Of a DNA stretch of 64,000 bases, positions 24,411 to 36,490 are shown piece after piece. This stretch comes from Vanilla planifolia (taxonomy: Eukaryota > Streptophyta > Magnoliopsida > Asparagales > Orchidaceae). Where the stretch lies: contig CM043870.1 in NCBI GenBank assembly GCA_023846275.1, positions 11,603,527-11,667,526 of the forward strand, given 5' to 3'. Positions within the stretch are counted from its first letter, which is position 1; each line of letters opens with the position of its first letter. The notes beneath the pieces were generated by a model. It did no database searches and had not been told where the DNA came from. It worked only from the letters and a program-made list of their open reading frames with translations. The translations under genes were made by a program, and so were the position numbers.

Positions 24411-27060
24411 CTTTTTTTTTCAAAAACCACAAGTGCAATCAATCCAAATTTACAATTCCAAATATATCTATAATTTCATTATAGTTTCGTGCAAATATTA
24501 TCATTCTAAGAAATCCACATAATTTAATAATAACTTGAATTTAAATCTTATCAAATGCAACATCATAAATAATTACTAAAGTCAGATAAAAAGAATAATA
24601 ATAGCTCCAAATATAAATAAATAATGTATTAAAATCCCATGTCAAATAAATATAACTAATAATAAATAATATCAAATCTACTATTACTAATACTAAAATA
24701 AAATAGATAAATTATCTAATTACTATACTAACTTTGATAATCTCTAGCTTAACTCTTACTCAACTCTTAGTTCCCAAATCTTATAAAAATATAAGGTGGA
24801 TAAGCTTGGTGGCTCAAAAGGGAATCCTTAAACTATATTATAAACCTTAACATACAATGATCAAGAAGTATATATAGAAAACATGTATAAAACATGTAAT
24901 GAATAACATTAGTTACTAACTACTATAAGACAACACCATCTACCAAGTAAGTTAATAAATATCTTTATATGGCTAATTAGATGCTTAGTATTCTTCCCTA
25001 ATCTAATGCACTCTCTTATTCAAAAGAATCATGCTAAAGCTTGGCACTCTTACCACATCACACAATCCAAAACTCCAAAAGACAATGCTAATCACATGGC
25101 ATACCCCATAAGGTTGGTTTGAGGTATCCTTAACAATCACATACACTCCATTCAATAACATAGCACATTATGTAAATTCCAATAGGACTAAATATGTAAT
25201 TGTTCTTATTAGGACTATTTATATAATGGTTTTAAACCAAACCTAGAGGCTCTTACCATATAAACTAGCACTCCTTTTATAGGCTCAAGCATTCACGTGT
25301 AACTATCTTCAGGTTAACGGAGTAGGGTAACTAACATGTCCATCTCAAAAGTGTGTAACACCAAGAGTCCACTCATTTGATCCTCAATCAAAATCATGAA
25401 ACTTGTAGCATTCTTCTAACTCTAATCCATCATTACCCAATATTAAGTAGATTTCTTTTAATCTGAATCTAATAAGAGTTCTCATAATAAATAATAATAT
25501 ATTAAGTAAATTCTTTTAGTCCTAAATCCATTAATTAGATTCTTTATGCCTTGACTAAGTTTATTAAGGGTTTTCACTAAAGATTCCTTTTTATTATCCA
25601 TCACTATCATAAAAAAGTCTTAAGGTTTTTAATAAACCATAATTTAATTACTTAGTATGCCTTAATCTATTTTTGTGTTTTAAGTCTTGCCCTAATTTCA
25701 TAAAGAGCTTATTTAGGATAACCATAATACTTAGAAAGCCTTGGCATTAACCCTTAGGTTCCATGTATAATTAATTACCACTAAATCTAGGTTTACACAA
25801 GTATCACTAGTGACTCTCATTTATCTCACGGGCAATTTTGAATCATTATAACCATCTTATGGCTTTTCCTAAGCCACCACACATCCCTTAAATCACCATC
25901 TAGGGTGTCATCACGTAGCCTAAGAGCCTAAATATGGTCACTCATGTCCTCATCCAAGGAACCCAATCATCCTAAGGGTCTAGACAACATCTTTATCAAA
26001 ATTGGCATATCCATAAATCCCATCCCAAAACCTTCTACCTTCATCCAAGGCCTTAATCAAGATACTAGGTATCCAAAGTATAATTTACAATGTATATAAA
26101 GGTTCACAAATGATGTTTCCTTAGCACATCACTAGGACTTTTTATTACAAGTTCTTTTTTATAGGTTATTCTTAAGTCTTTAAGTTTAATTCGAATGCTA
26201 AGTTTATCTCAATATAGCCATATCAAAGCAACTTAAATATCTAATTTAACTCTAAGGCGTATGAATTATCCATAGGTCCTTTACCTAGAGGTTTAGTTTC
26301 ACTTTAACACTTATAGTCATAACCAAATCCTATGCATGCTAACCACTGCTGTACTCAACCTAACCTCCTTCTAAGGCCTTCAATCGTACCCTCCAAGGCT
26401 TCCAAACTAGAAACCAAGGGACTCACATACCTTAAAAAGCCATCTATGTTCTCTTAAGGGTTGAACCCAATCCTCCCATGACTTAACCAAGTCATGTTTC
26501 TATGTTTTTTATGCAAACTCGAGGCAAAGGGATACTTGGCCATAATATTATCTTTTGTTTTGGCTTTATTTTTAAGTCCTAAATCGTCATTCATTTTCTA
26601 GACTAAGGTTTCAATGGTCCATAATATATTTGGCACACTTCTATACGTTATTTTATAACAAAATAGATTCATATCATGTCATGAAGTGATATAATATATA
26701 ACTTCTTACTTAGTCAAGATTTTTTTATTTCTTATGAGTTACCACTTGGAAAAACATTTATTAGCAATCTTGGAGTTTAATTTATAGCAAAGAAATAATA
26801 AGAATATGAAGCAAACATGTCTTAGGTTTAAGAGCCATACACATTAAAATTTGCTCTTCTATAATTTAATAATTTTTATGATATCAATCATGCTATGCCT
26901 TGCATATTAAACACAAGTTTAGACAATCAACAAAAAGACAATAAATAACATGATTTTAAACCTATTACATATGTTTATGTTTTAGCTAAGTGATGTTTTG
27001 AATCAACAAATAAATATTTTAAGTCCATCTTACACATATCTATAGTAAAAACAAAACATA
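24411..27060 (-). repeat. Gypsy-type LTR relic, family B copy 1
   Basis: Colinear with 40739-43260 and in part with 12930-14000. Shared order: a block with aagcttggtggctcaa (compare gagccaaggagctcaa), ctaattagatgcttagtat, ggcactcttacc, then a stretch with cttaatctattt and gggtgtcatca (25905 and 42288). The orientation is inferred from copy 2 and the Gypsy element. It is CpG-poor. Ends are approximate, and the right end may lie anywhere from 26.7 to 27.1 kb. Confidence 0.6.
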
Positions 27061-28110
27061 CAAGCATATGATCATAAGATTTAATTTACATCTATAATTT
27101 TGTTGCTACACTTTTTTTGAATGGTTCCTCTAGAAAAGTTGAAAAGTGGGAAATGACAAGCAATCTTTAAATACAAAATAAAAATATCTTTAGTCACATG
27201 GCTTTCCATAGTTTTTTCCTCCTTGATTTGATGATATGTACACATACTCACCATGTCATGCTATCAACTAAACTTTTGGAAAGCTTTAAACATAACTTTA
27301 GTGCCTCACATAAAAATTTATATTTTAAACAATTAGATTCATACAAAAGCCATGGAATAGGTCTCAATTATACTCAACACTTGTCTCAACATATCATGAA
27401 CTCATGAATAAGAAAGCAATAAACATTATAGACAATCCACTTAACCATGAATCTATTTCTATTTGAACAAATAAAGATATTTACCAAAGATCTTAAATTC
27501 CAAAAAATATGATAATTCATAAAATTATATTTCTTTAGATCATAAAGGTTATCACCAATAAATATGCATCCCATGGTTTGTCATAAATTTTCTAACCAAT
27601 TATCATGATACTTCATTCTTAATCAACCAACAAGGCATAAGATTCAAAGTGGTTTTTCAATTTAATCCATATGAAAAGGTTTCAACTAAGGGCTATTTTG
27701 AATCATCAATTTTCTATTCTACATCCATATTTCACATATATCTAAAATCAAAATATAACATGAAACATAACAAACCATCATGGATTCAACTTTGCATTCA
27801 TGGGTAGAATATTTATTTGCATTCTATTAACATGGTTCCATGAAAGATATTGCATGAAAAAGAAATGTAATTTGGCCTTTTTTTGTAAAATAAATCCATC
27901 ATAATCTCAGATAGAAGGAAGTCCATCATACAAAATCAAAATTCATGAAGAGGAAGGTCTTCTTATCAATTTTTTTTCTAAGTTTTGCATTTACTTTAGA
28001 AAGTATTTTATTTTTATCTTGCTTTGTTCTTAGCTAGGTTTAATGTATGAACTAAAGAGTCATTCTACATGAAGAAATCATTAAGACGAATTCTCCTTAA
28101 TTAAGTGTAG
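27061..28110. other. Unassigned AT-rich stretch with an internal echo
   Basis: The words ttttgaatcaacaaataaatatttt...catatatctat near 27000-27050 and ttttgaatcatcaattttctatt...catatatcta near 27690-27745 are alike, suggesting a diverged duplication. No domain is recognised in the 69- and 62-codon frames. Confidence 0.4.
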
Positions 28111-28117
28111 CTCAATA

Positions 28118-30019
28118 AGAGGGGGTGAATTACTAAAAAATAAAATTTTATTTTTGAAAAAATATTTAAAGAAAATATTTTGAAATAATTTTTAATGAGC
28201 TTGAGCAAGCCTTTAAAATTATTGTGTAATGTTTAATTTTATTTTAAAAAAATATTAGTTTTATTTTAATAATCAATTTTATTAAAATTATGAAATAAAA
28301 GAAAAGAAAATTAAAAATATATATTAACAAATTTTAGGTTGTTTGACTTAAAATAAAATGTGCATCAACCCCTAATAAAATTAAAAAAAATAAAACAATC
28401 AATATGGGCCTTTTTCGAAAAGATGGGTAGGCTAAACTTTAAAACAAGAAAATAAAAGAGATGGATTATAACGGCCTTGCAATAAAAATTGATAACAAAA
28501 GAAAAGAATTTAGTGACACAATCAAAATGAATATAAAAGAAAATCCTATACTTGATAAAATTCTTAATAAGACATAAGTATTTTAATTGAATTAATTAAA
28601 AATAAAGAAAATTAGAATTAAAAAGCTGATTTAAGAAGAAAGTAGAATTTAGAGTTTGATGATTGAAGGACACAACAAATGGAAGCGAAAATGGGGGTCG
28701 ATGTGTTATAGCTTGAATGACTTAAAATTTTTCTTTCAATTTTATCTAGATTTCATAAAATATTTATCAATCAATTATTTTAAAAAAATCTCTTATTTAT
28801 AGAAAATTTTTAATGGCTAAAAGTAATTACCAAATAAGTTAACTAACCATTACTAATTATTTTTATTAAAATATGTCAACATTGCTTTAATTTAAAACAT
28901 ATGTATTAATATTTTAATAATAGTGCCAAAAATTTAAAAATAATGACCAAAATAGTTGTTACATAAATGTTCCATCCACGTCATGCAATCTACATTAATA
29001 GAAATGAGAGCCACAAGATAAGAAATGATTGTTATCATTTGATTATGAAAGCTATGTGATCAAATGATTGAAATTCAAACGACATTGTTAGAAATGAGAT
29101 TTGAACTAGATCTTAGATCTTAATCATGATCTGATAGTTAGATTTTGATCTTACATATGGATTAAACAAGGACCATGCAATCACAAAATTACACGTTCGA
29201 ACGATTTATCTAATTACGCATTTTCACAAGACAAATAAGATTATTACAATTTGATTGTGAAATTGCATGATTCAAAAATTAATCACTTGTGTTGCAAGAA
29301 TGCTCCCACCTGACACTATTATATACGAGTTTTGGAGTGATTCCCTAACTTCATTATGGAAAACTGATTTAAGAGTAATACACAGGCCTAAGACTTATGA
29401 TTATGCACTAAGATACTTAAGCTAAGTAGAATTAGGTTTTAATTTTTATTTTTTTATTATTTTTGGTATTATTCTTTACTGATTAATTATTATATTTATA
29501 ATTCATATTTTGCAACAACTTATTAAAAGAAGATTTTTAAAGATATTATCAAAAATAAAATAATTCTTAAGATTGCTAAGGTATGATAAATCAAGGTTTT
29601 AAAAACATAAAGATTTTTTGAAATGACTAATTTAAACAAAATTTAATTTTCATGTCTTACTAGAATGTTTTTAATTAAGCTTGGCATTCTAATCAAAATA
29701 AAAATAAAATATCAAAAATTAAACTTAAAATGAGTCTCTTGGTGGTCCACTACTCAAACTAAGATGATATTTATGAGATCTGACATTTGTTTTTCTTTTT
29801 TTTAAGTTCTCTTATGAACATGAATATTAACTATCTAAAATCTAAAAATTTACTCAAATAAAATCATTAAAAATACTTAAGATTTATTATCATCAAATAA
29901 AATATCATGATTATGAGTCAATAATAAATAATCTCTTCTCCATGATTATTAAAAATATTTAATAAAATTGATAAAAATATAAAGTATTTATTATAAGAAT
30001 ATGAAAACTAATTAAATAA
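28118..30019 (-). repeat. Candidate Copia 3' LTR (minus)
   Basis: It begins near gagggggtgaatt and ends next to a minus-strand polypurine tract, GGGGGAG, at about 30019-30026. Part of it (29480-29890) is repeated at 31110-31510 on the other side of the Copia internal fragment, as the two LTRs of one element would be. Confidence 0.45.
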
Positions 30020-30026
30020 AAACTCC
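30019..30026 (-). promoter_or_regulatory. Polypurine tract of a Copia element
   Basis: The minus strand reads GGGGGAG just outside the candidate 3' LTR and 100 bp 3' of the Copia pol remnant. Confidence 0.45.
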
Positions 30027-30119
30027 CCCTACATGTATGCCATGACTAGATTAAGGCTTTCCTTTAATTTATGTTCATTTCTTTCAATTTATTTCAATTT
30101 TTATTTTCTCTCTATTTGT

Positions 30120-31090
30120 TATCACTCAAGAGGGCTCAATTCTAAGTTTTCAAGTTATTCACAACCTTAGAGCTTTGTGAAAATATCAACCATTTGATCA
30201 TCCAGCTATTTCTAAAAGCATATTTTGTTTTAATTGCATATTTATCTGATGGTCTAGGTGTTCCATAATTTTTTTGAAGTTGATTTTATTCCTTATCCAC
30301 AACTATTATCAAAAAATCATTATTTAAAGCATCTTGTATTATGATTGGCTCATAATTTACTACAAATGCTTAATGATTATGATAAGATTTAGTTCTGATA
30401 TCATCCATAATTTTACCTATAACTTATTCTTTAGGATGATATTAAATTTTAAAATTTTAAGATTTTTTCTAATATTTTCTTTTTCTCTATTTTTCCCATT
30501 TGAATCTTCTAAACTTAATTTGTCAAATCCTCATCATTAATGTATATATTATTTGCTTAGTTAAAATTGATTCATGAAGGTTTTACATGCACATTACTCT
30601 GTTTTAATTATAAGATTTGAAAACTCAAACCATTTTGGGTCTAATATATTTAGGTGTAGTTGAGTTATTATTTCTCTTCACTATTCATGGAAAAATATAA
30701 AATTTGGAAATAATATTTGTAATAATCTTATTTTCATGTGAAGTATGATTGGGAAGCAAGCAATAATAATATGTAAATTTGTTATTATAACTATTTAAAA
30801 GTTAACATGCCTATATTCATGAGATCTTGTAGCATTTGTAATAGAAATTTCCCTTCTTATTGGTTTTATTTATGAAAATAAACAAGTAGAGTGTAAAGAT
30901 TTAAAAACATTGAATTTCTTAACTAAGGATACTTGCCGATTAACTTGTGCTAAATTATCATTGACCTTTTTCATATTCTCTATATAAGTGTCAAACTTAG
31001 TTTAAATTTGATCACTAATAACTACATATTCATAATGTTCCTATTTTAATTTCTTATATTTTTACAAAAAAATTTATGTTTATTATAAAC
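30120..31090 (-). pseudogene. Internally deleted Copia internal region
   Basis: On the minus strand, EPIIIQDALNNDF, PRPSDKYAIKTKYAFRN at 30215-30350 matches the start of a Copia RVT_2 domain. After LDDQM it continues as VDIFTKL at about 30185-30200, the very end of the RNase H domain. The intervening RT and RNase H, about 1 kb, is gone. Upstream (30900-31020) is a polar, coiled-coil-like segment that could be a gag remnant. This is an internally deleted, non-coding copy. Confidence 0.6.
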
Positions 31091-31109
31091 ATGTAGTAAT
31101 TTTTATGCT

Positions 31110-31510
31110 TAATTGTTTCTAATAAATTATTATAACTTTAATGATTTTTTATAATAAGTTATTGAAATAAGATTTCTAAAGATATGATTAAGATAAAAAG
31201 ATTCTTAAGATAAGCAAGGTAAGATCAATTAACATTTTGGAGACCTAAGATTTTTTTAAAATGATTAATTTAAAAAAATTAAGTTTTGTGTCTTGTTAGA
31301 ATAATTTCAATGAACCTTAAAATTCTAATCAAAATTAAAGTGAAATACATACTTAAAATAAACCTCTTGATAGTTTGCCACTCCAACCAACAAGATCTTC
31401 ATGAGAAGTGATATCTGTTTTTCTTCTTCTTTTAATTATCCCATAAACTCGAGTATTGGTTATAGAAAATTAGAAAATTCACATAAAAAATTATTAAAAA
31501 TACTTATAAG
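31110..31510 (-). repeat. Direct repeat of 29480-29890 (candidate Copia 5' LTR fragment)
   Basis: The two blocks are colinear over about 390 bp (aagatttctaaagatat, cttaagat.agcaaggta, then cactc.aac.aa.aagat, then ccattaaaaatactta). Confidence 0.7.
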
Positions 31511-32049
31511 TTCATATAGACATGGACACACCTCCTTACATCATGGTTTTAGCTTTAGATGAACCAAGTTTGTGTTTTGGTTAGCCACGACTCAAATAGT
31601 TAATACAACCCTCACTTAAACCATATCCTTGTGGAAAGTGATATCTAATTCCTAAAAAGTAAGACTTTAAGGAATTTTCTTGCTAATAGATATATTCATT
31701 TATTCTTCCTCTTTTTCTTATATTTATTCTTCCTTAAATATTCATATTTCCTTCAAATATATTATCTTTTCTTCTAATCCCCTTATCCTTAACCACCAAT
31801 CCTAATTTTAGGAATCTTTCCCATATATTTTCATGCATTAAAAATTAATAACAATGGGGATAAGAAATAAAAATAATAAGATAGATAAAATCATAAACTT
31901 GTAACCGTTAAGCAAAATCAAAGCTCATGTGGTGCAACCAAGATCTTGCCACAAATCTAAACTTCCAATTCAAATTTAAAAATTTAATTCATAAAATAGA
32001 GCAAACTTTGATCAAATAATTTTGTAATTATATGGCTAAAAATGCTAGG
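31511..32049. other. Unassigned AT-rich spacer
   Basis: Nothing recognisable. It contains a pyrimidine-rich stretch at 31700-31800. Confidence 0.5.
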
Positions 32050-32616
32050 TATAATATTCTCCCTATCAAGCCCCCACCTACATCAAGTACCATTATATAA
32101 CAAAGTTAACATCAGAGTCGCAAGATACAACATCTAAGTGAGGACAAAGAACAAACCCAAGGTGAGGACCCGACGGTGAGACAAAAACCAACTCCAAATT
32201 TTTAAAGTATATAAACAAGAACATATTTTTTTTAAATTTAATCACACCAAAACCTTTTCTCTCTCTCACATCTCGTGAAAATGGCTCTTCTGTAGCAGTA
32301 CCATTCCCATCTCTCGGTGCGGTAGTTGCATGACCTATGATGTAAGCACAAAATGAGATTTTATATTTCTCAGTAAATAAATCACAATAACTAACCAATT
32401 ATGAAAAAGAGATATCAAATTACCATAACCATGAACAGTAAAGATGAATCATATGAATAAAGCTAAAATCATACCAAATGTCATATATAATGTCAAATGA
32501 AAAACTAAAAGAAATACCAGTTCCTTATAGATGTGTTATTACTGGGCCCGATTCCCTTTGCCACATTATCCTCTAGATCCAATCATCATCATGACCTCCA
32601 GCCAGCATCCAACCAA

Positions 32617-32824
32617 GCATATAACACTAGACAGATATCTGATTCAAAGATCAATACCCTGCAATCCCACACACTGAGTCTAGTGTCACCAGGTAGGTAT
32701 AGTACCATACCCTGTGACCAATGCTGAGCCTGGTGTCCATCATCATGGGGCCATAGCATATAACAATAGGTAGATATCTGATCTAAAGATCGATACCCTG
32801 CGATCCCACACGCTGAGCCTAGTG
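32617..32824. repeat. Two-copy repeat, period 139 bp
   Basis: gcatataacactagacagatatctg at 32617 recurs as gcatataacaataggtagatatctg at 32756, each followed by ataccctgc.atcccacac.ctgag.ctagtg. A shorter related unit (ccctgtgaccaatgctgagcctggtg) lies between them. Related units in opposite orientation occur at about 57990-58130. Confidence 0.85.
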
Positions 32825-33530
32825 GTGAAGATAATGTTTTCTAGGAATCCTATTTTTACTACCATTTTTTTATTTTCATTTTTTTTCAAATATCAATCCA
32901 GATAATTATACCATATCAAAAGACCTTCAGTTCCATATTATTCCTTTATTTTTTTTATTTTAGCATATTGTACCAAATTATTTCTTTCTTTTTAGCTTTT
33001 ATGCAAAGGAAATAAGCAAACAATATAAATACCATGTGATAGTAAAAATCATATAAAAATACATATAATGTGCTACATCACATGGTTAGGAATTTATATA
33101 CCTGAATTTACTATACCAATCGTCTTGCCCACTTCTGATTGGTTTTCTTGATGCCCTACAACGCCATAGTCAAAAATTAAAATATGTTTAGTAACCAAAA
33201 GTGCTTTTCGAAAAGTTTGCCCCAAACAAATCCCCAAAATTCTTTGCTGTTTTCGCTTAATTCGGCTTCCGTCGGTGCTGGACAGCCCGCGCCCAGTCCA
33301 CCCGGTTCAGCAGCGTGGCCCAGTCCAAGGCTTGGACCGATTCTCTCCTTCGCGTCTCTCTCATGTGCGTTCGACGAATTTTGCTGGCGCTGGACTGGCC
33401 AGTGCAAGCAATGAGCCAGTCGAATCTGGTTCGACTTCCGCCTTCTCGGTCTCCACCGCTCACCAGAAAGCTTTCCACAACCCCGATGATGAAGCAAATT
33501 TTTCGTACCTTACGTATCTTCGCCGGCCGT

Positions 33531-33850
33531 CACTGTTGCATGTCAGAAATTCCTTGAAGAGTACGGCAGCAGCTATCGGAATCTAGTATTACGGAATTCT
33601 CGTTGCAATCACTGTTGGATGCCTGAAATTCATCGAAGAGCACGACAGCGGCTGTCGAAAATCTCGTATGTACAAAATTCTCGACACTGTCACTGTTGCA
33701 TGCCAGAAATTCGTCGAAGAGCACGGCAGCAGCTGCCAAAAATCTCGTATTTACAGAATTCTTCCGCAGTCACTGTTGCATGCCGGAAATTTGTCGAAGA
33801 GCACGGCGGCGCCTGTCGAAATCTCTTACTTACGGAATTCTTGCCTCAGT
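33531..33850 (-). repeat. Four-copy ~80-bp minisatellite in LTR core
   Basis: cactgttgca (or cactgttgga) recurs at 33531, 33610, 33691 and 33771. Each is followed by a block with gaaatt.gtcgaagagcacg and ending tctcgta...acggaattct. Confidence 0.9.
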
Positions 33851-33939
33851 CAAGTTTTCGCAGAACCTCGCACTCTGGCAAATCTCCTCGCAGTCGCATT
33901 TTTTTTCATAGAAGTGCTTTTCAAACTCTCCTTGGTGGC

Positions 33940-33946
33940 TTTTATA
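33940..33946 (-). promoter_or_regulatory. LTR TATA box
   Basis: The minus strand reads GTTATAAAAGCC. It is about 370 bp from the LTR start and upstream of the GC-rich leader, the expected place for the retrotransposon promoter. Confidence 0.6.
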
Positions 33947-34329
33947 ACTCCGTAAATCGACTTGCTCGAGGTTCGTGAAATAGCATTTTGTATAACACCC
34001 CCTCCGAATTCGTTATTTGCAAAATATATCCTCCGCCCGGGGAAATAAACCTACGTCGAAATTCCTAAATTGCACGTATACCCAGTGCAGCCAACATCTT
34101 TTAAAATTGCAAATATACCTTCCACCAAAAAGAATATAACTATGTCGATATTTTACAAAATTACAAATACATCCTTAATATTACTAATCTATCTCAAATC
34201 TTTAAAAATTCAAAATTTATTCCTTAGAGTTTCAAAAATTACAAATAGAACATCGTTGGACTCGTCTCAAAGAGCTCTTTCAACAAAAATAAAATAAGAA
34301 AAAACTAAGACTGTTACAGTCCTAATCAT

Positions 34330-35400
34330 TGTAAGCCTTATAAAAATATTTGATGGTAAAGGCTTTATGAAAATATTAGCAAATTTATCATTGGAGGGAA
34401 TAAAAGGTAAACTAATATTATTGATCTCAACATGCTTCCTAATAAATGATATTGGATATCATCAATATGCTTAGTACAAGAGTGTTGAATTGAGCTCTCG
34501 ATGAACAAAATTACATTAGCATTATCACAATAAACTAAATTATTTATAAATTATTGTGCATAATCTTCTACTTATACTTAATTCATAAAACTTGGGCTAC
34601 ATAGCTTCCTACTACATTCTAGTCAACTTCAGTAGTAGATAAATTTAAGCAACTTTGCTTGCGACTAACGCATGAGATGAGAGAATTTGTAATTGATTGG
34701 TTTTAGGTGTGTTATTTCTATCAATGTTGCTTCTAGCAAAGTCAACATCTATGTACGAAATATGATCAAATCTTATTTCACATCTAAGGTATTATAGCCC
34801 TAAGGATTTGGCTCTAATAAAATACTTAAACACACATTTTACTATTAAGAGGTGAGACCATTTTTGGTCAAGTTGAAACCTAGCACACAATCTTACATTA
34901 AAAATAATATCTAGCCTACTAGGTGTTAAGTAAAGTAATGACTCAATCATACCTCTTTACAACTTCATGTCAACTTCCTTTTCCACTTCATATTTATCTA
35001 ATATTGCGTCAGTCATTATTGGGGTTTTCTAGCTTTTATATTATCAAAATTAAACCTCTTAAGGAGCTATACTAGGTACTTGGTTTGAGAAATTAAGGTT
35101 TTCTTACTTCTTTGCTTTACTTGGAATGTTTCCTCTTCTATCATGCTCATTCCAAATGCTTTCTTTATTAACTTATCAAAATCTTTACATATTTCTTCAT
35201 TTGTTTCTACAAAAACAATATCATTAGCATTAGTTGACATACTAATAGATTTTTATTAGAATTTGTAACAAGTAATGTGTTGTTAATACTTCATCTAGTG
35301 AAACCATTTAAAATAAGAAAATTACAAAGTCTCTCATACTTAGCCCATGGCCCTTATTTGAGTCCATTGAAAGATTTTTTGTTAGTTTGAAAACATGAGT
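34330..35400 (-). pseudogene. pol: Ty1/Copia pol (RT to RNase H end), decayed
   Basis: From right to left on the minus strand: VFKLTKNL (35375-35400, where VFKLKKALYGLKQAP is expected); then NDIVFVETNEEICKDF (about 35170-35235), including an altered YVDD box; SQTKYLV.LLKRF at about 35040-35090; and near the end YCDNANVILF with a TKHID-type block (34440-34545). The C-terminal FTK-type end lies near 34345-34375. The LTR at 32050-34318 follows immediately. The gene is broken by many stops and lacks everything upstream of the mid-RT, where a LINE begins at about 35400. Confidence 0.87.
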
Positions 35401-36490
35401 TGTGCTTGCCCTTTACCAATTAATGAATGTATTTTATATTTCTTTTCCTATATTTTTTCCATCTAATGTTTTCCTTTTGGTTCCAATAGTCCTCCTCGTT
35501 TTAAGAGAAGAAATACTTTATTTTTGGGCTTTCATCGAGTCCAACTAAGTCTCTTCATTTTGTTGTTATTCAAAAAGCCTCTCTTTTTCTTAAACTAGTG
35601 TCTAATCCCTAATCCATTAGTAAGGTGTTAAATATGTTAGCAAAGTGGGTTTTATTCCATTCTCTTAAATAAGCTTTTATGCATTCAAGTAAAATGCCAA
35701 AAAATACATGTCATAGCCCAAAATAAGTAAACTCCAATTTTTCTCAACTATGCTAAAAAGGATTGGTCATTTTTCCATATATTCCAAAATTTAAAAGGTT
35801 TAAAGTTAGATTGAATGTCTTTAGGGAAGAAAAGCAACAACAAGTGTGATCAAAAGTTGCTTTGTTATGCTATCGAACTATAATAGTTGGTAGGAGGTTA
35901 ATCCAGTTTTGATTCACTATAATTCTATCGAATCTCTTCCTTACCCAATTCCTTTTTTTCATACTCATGCATATAAAGAGGCTCCCTAAGAAAAGAAGCA
36001 CTTTAAGGCCACAATAATTAATACATTCAGTGAACTCACTAATACCTCCAAGAATAAAGGTAATGTGTCCCTTGTATTACTCCAAGGAGGTAACTACATT
36101 GAAATTATCTCTTATGAGCAAGGGCAAGCTAGAAGAATATATAATAGAAGTAAGATCTTACCAAAGAGTCCTATTAATGAAATAACATTTAACATAAGTG
36201 AAAGAGCCAACCATCTAACCATTCCAATCATCCTATTTTAACTGAAAGATGAAATTATTTAGCATTTATCAGAACTTGGCATGAAAAGTAATTTTTCCTT
36301 AGTATCTAGAATTTTTTGTAGTTTACCTCACAAAAATCGAACACTTTCTTCTAAAATTGTCCCATTATCTTATATTTACTATGGGCTTCCTATGACAAAT
36401 ATTATAAAATTTGATGATGAATTTGTGGTAGCTAATTGAATCCTTTCTCATCGCCCCTCTAATATTTTAAATAAGGAAATTTAACATAAT
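35401..36490 (-). pseudogene. LINE endonuclease and RT linker, decayed
   Basis: On the minus strand, an EN-type start MLNFLI.NIRG at about 36460-36490 corresponds to the usual MKIISWNVRGLG. It is followed by RDNFNVVTSLE at about 36085-36115 (GDFNVI is expected; Gly is lost), the KRFDRIIVNQNWINLLP segment at about 35895-35945, and the linker NFKPFKFWNIWKND at about 35770-35810. The linker block NEEDYWNQKENIRWKKY, then NIKYIH, is at about 35410-35500, just before where the RT should begin. The RT itself is missing because Copia sequence abuts at about 35400. This endonuclease would nick the target DNA. The copy is dead. Confidence 0.87.

Larger units (their letters stand above)
32050..34318 (-). 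repeat. Long Gypsy-type LTR, probably solo (minus), with GC-rich core
   Basis: Read on the minus strand it starts TGTAACAGTC at 34318 and ends near GAATATTATA at 32050. About 370 bp in is a TATAAAA box (33940-33946, minus). Next comes a GC- and CpG-rich leader-like core (33180-33900) with an 80-bp minisatellite, then an AT-rich end with a two-copy repeat. This U3-TATA-GC-rich-leader plan matches the solo LTR at 46743. No Gypsy coding sequence adjoins it: Copia pol lies on the right and unassigned sequence on the left. A solo LTR is therefore likely, but no target-site duplication is visible. The several 60-119 codon frames at 33177-33978 arise from the GC-rich repeats and are not genes. Confidence 0.7.

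Noticed and set aside
32093-32398. 101-codon minus-strand ORF with a mid-GC patch
   Set aside because: It lies in the U5 end of the LTR at 32050-34318 and has no known motif.
33177-33978. Cluster of 69-119 codon ORFs on both strands
   Set aside because: They arise from the GC-rich LTR core and its 80-bp repeats. No conserved motif, and mutually overlapping.
34319-34323. Target-site duplication for the 32050-34318 LTR
   Set aside because: The five bases at the two edges (ctagg and gtcct) do not match, so solo-LTR status there rests only on internal structure.
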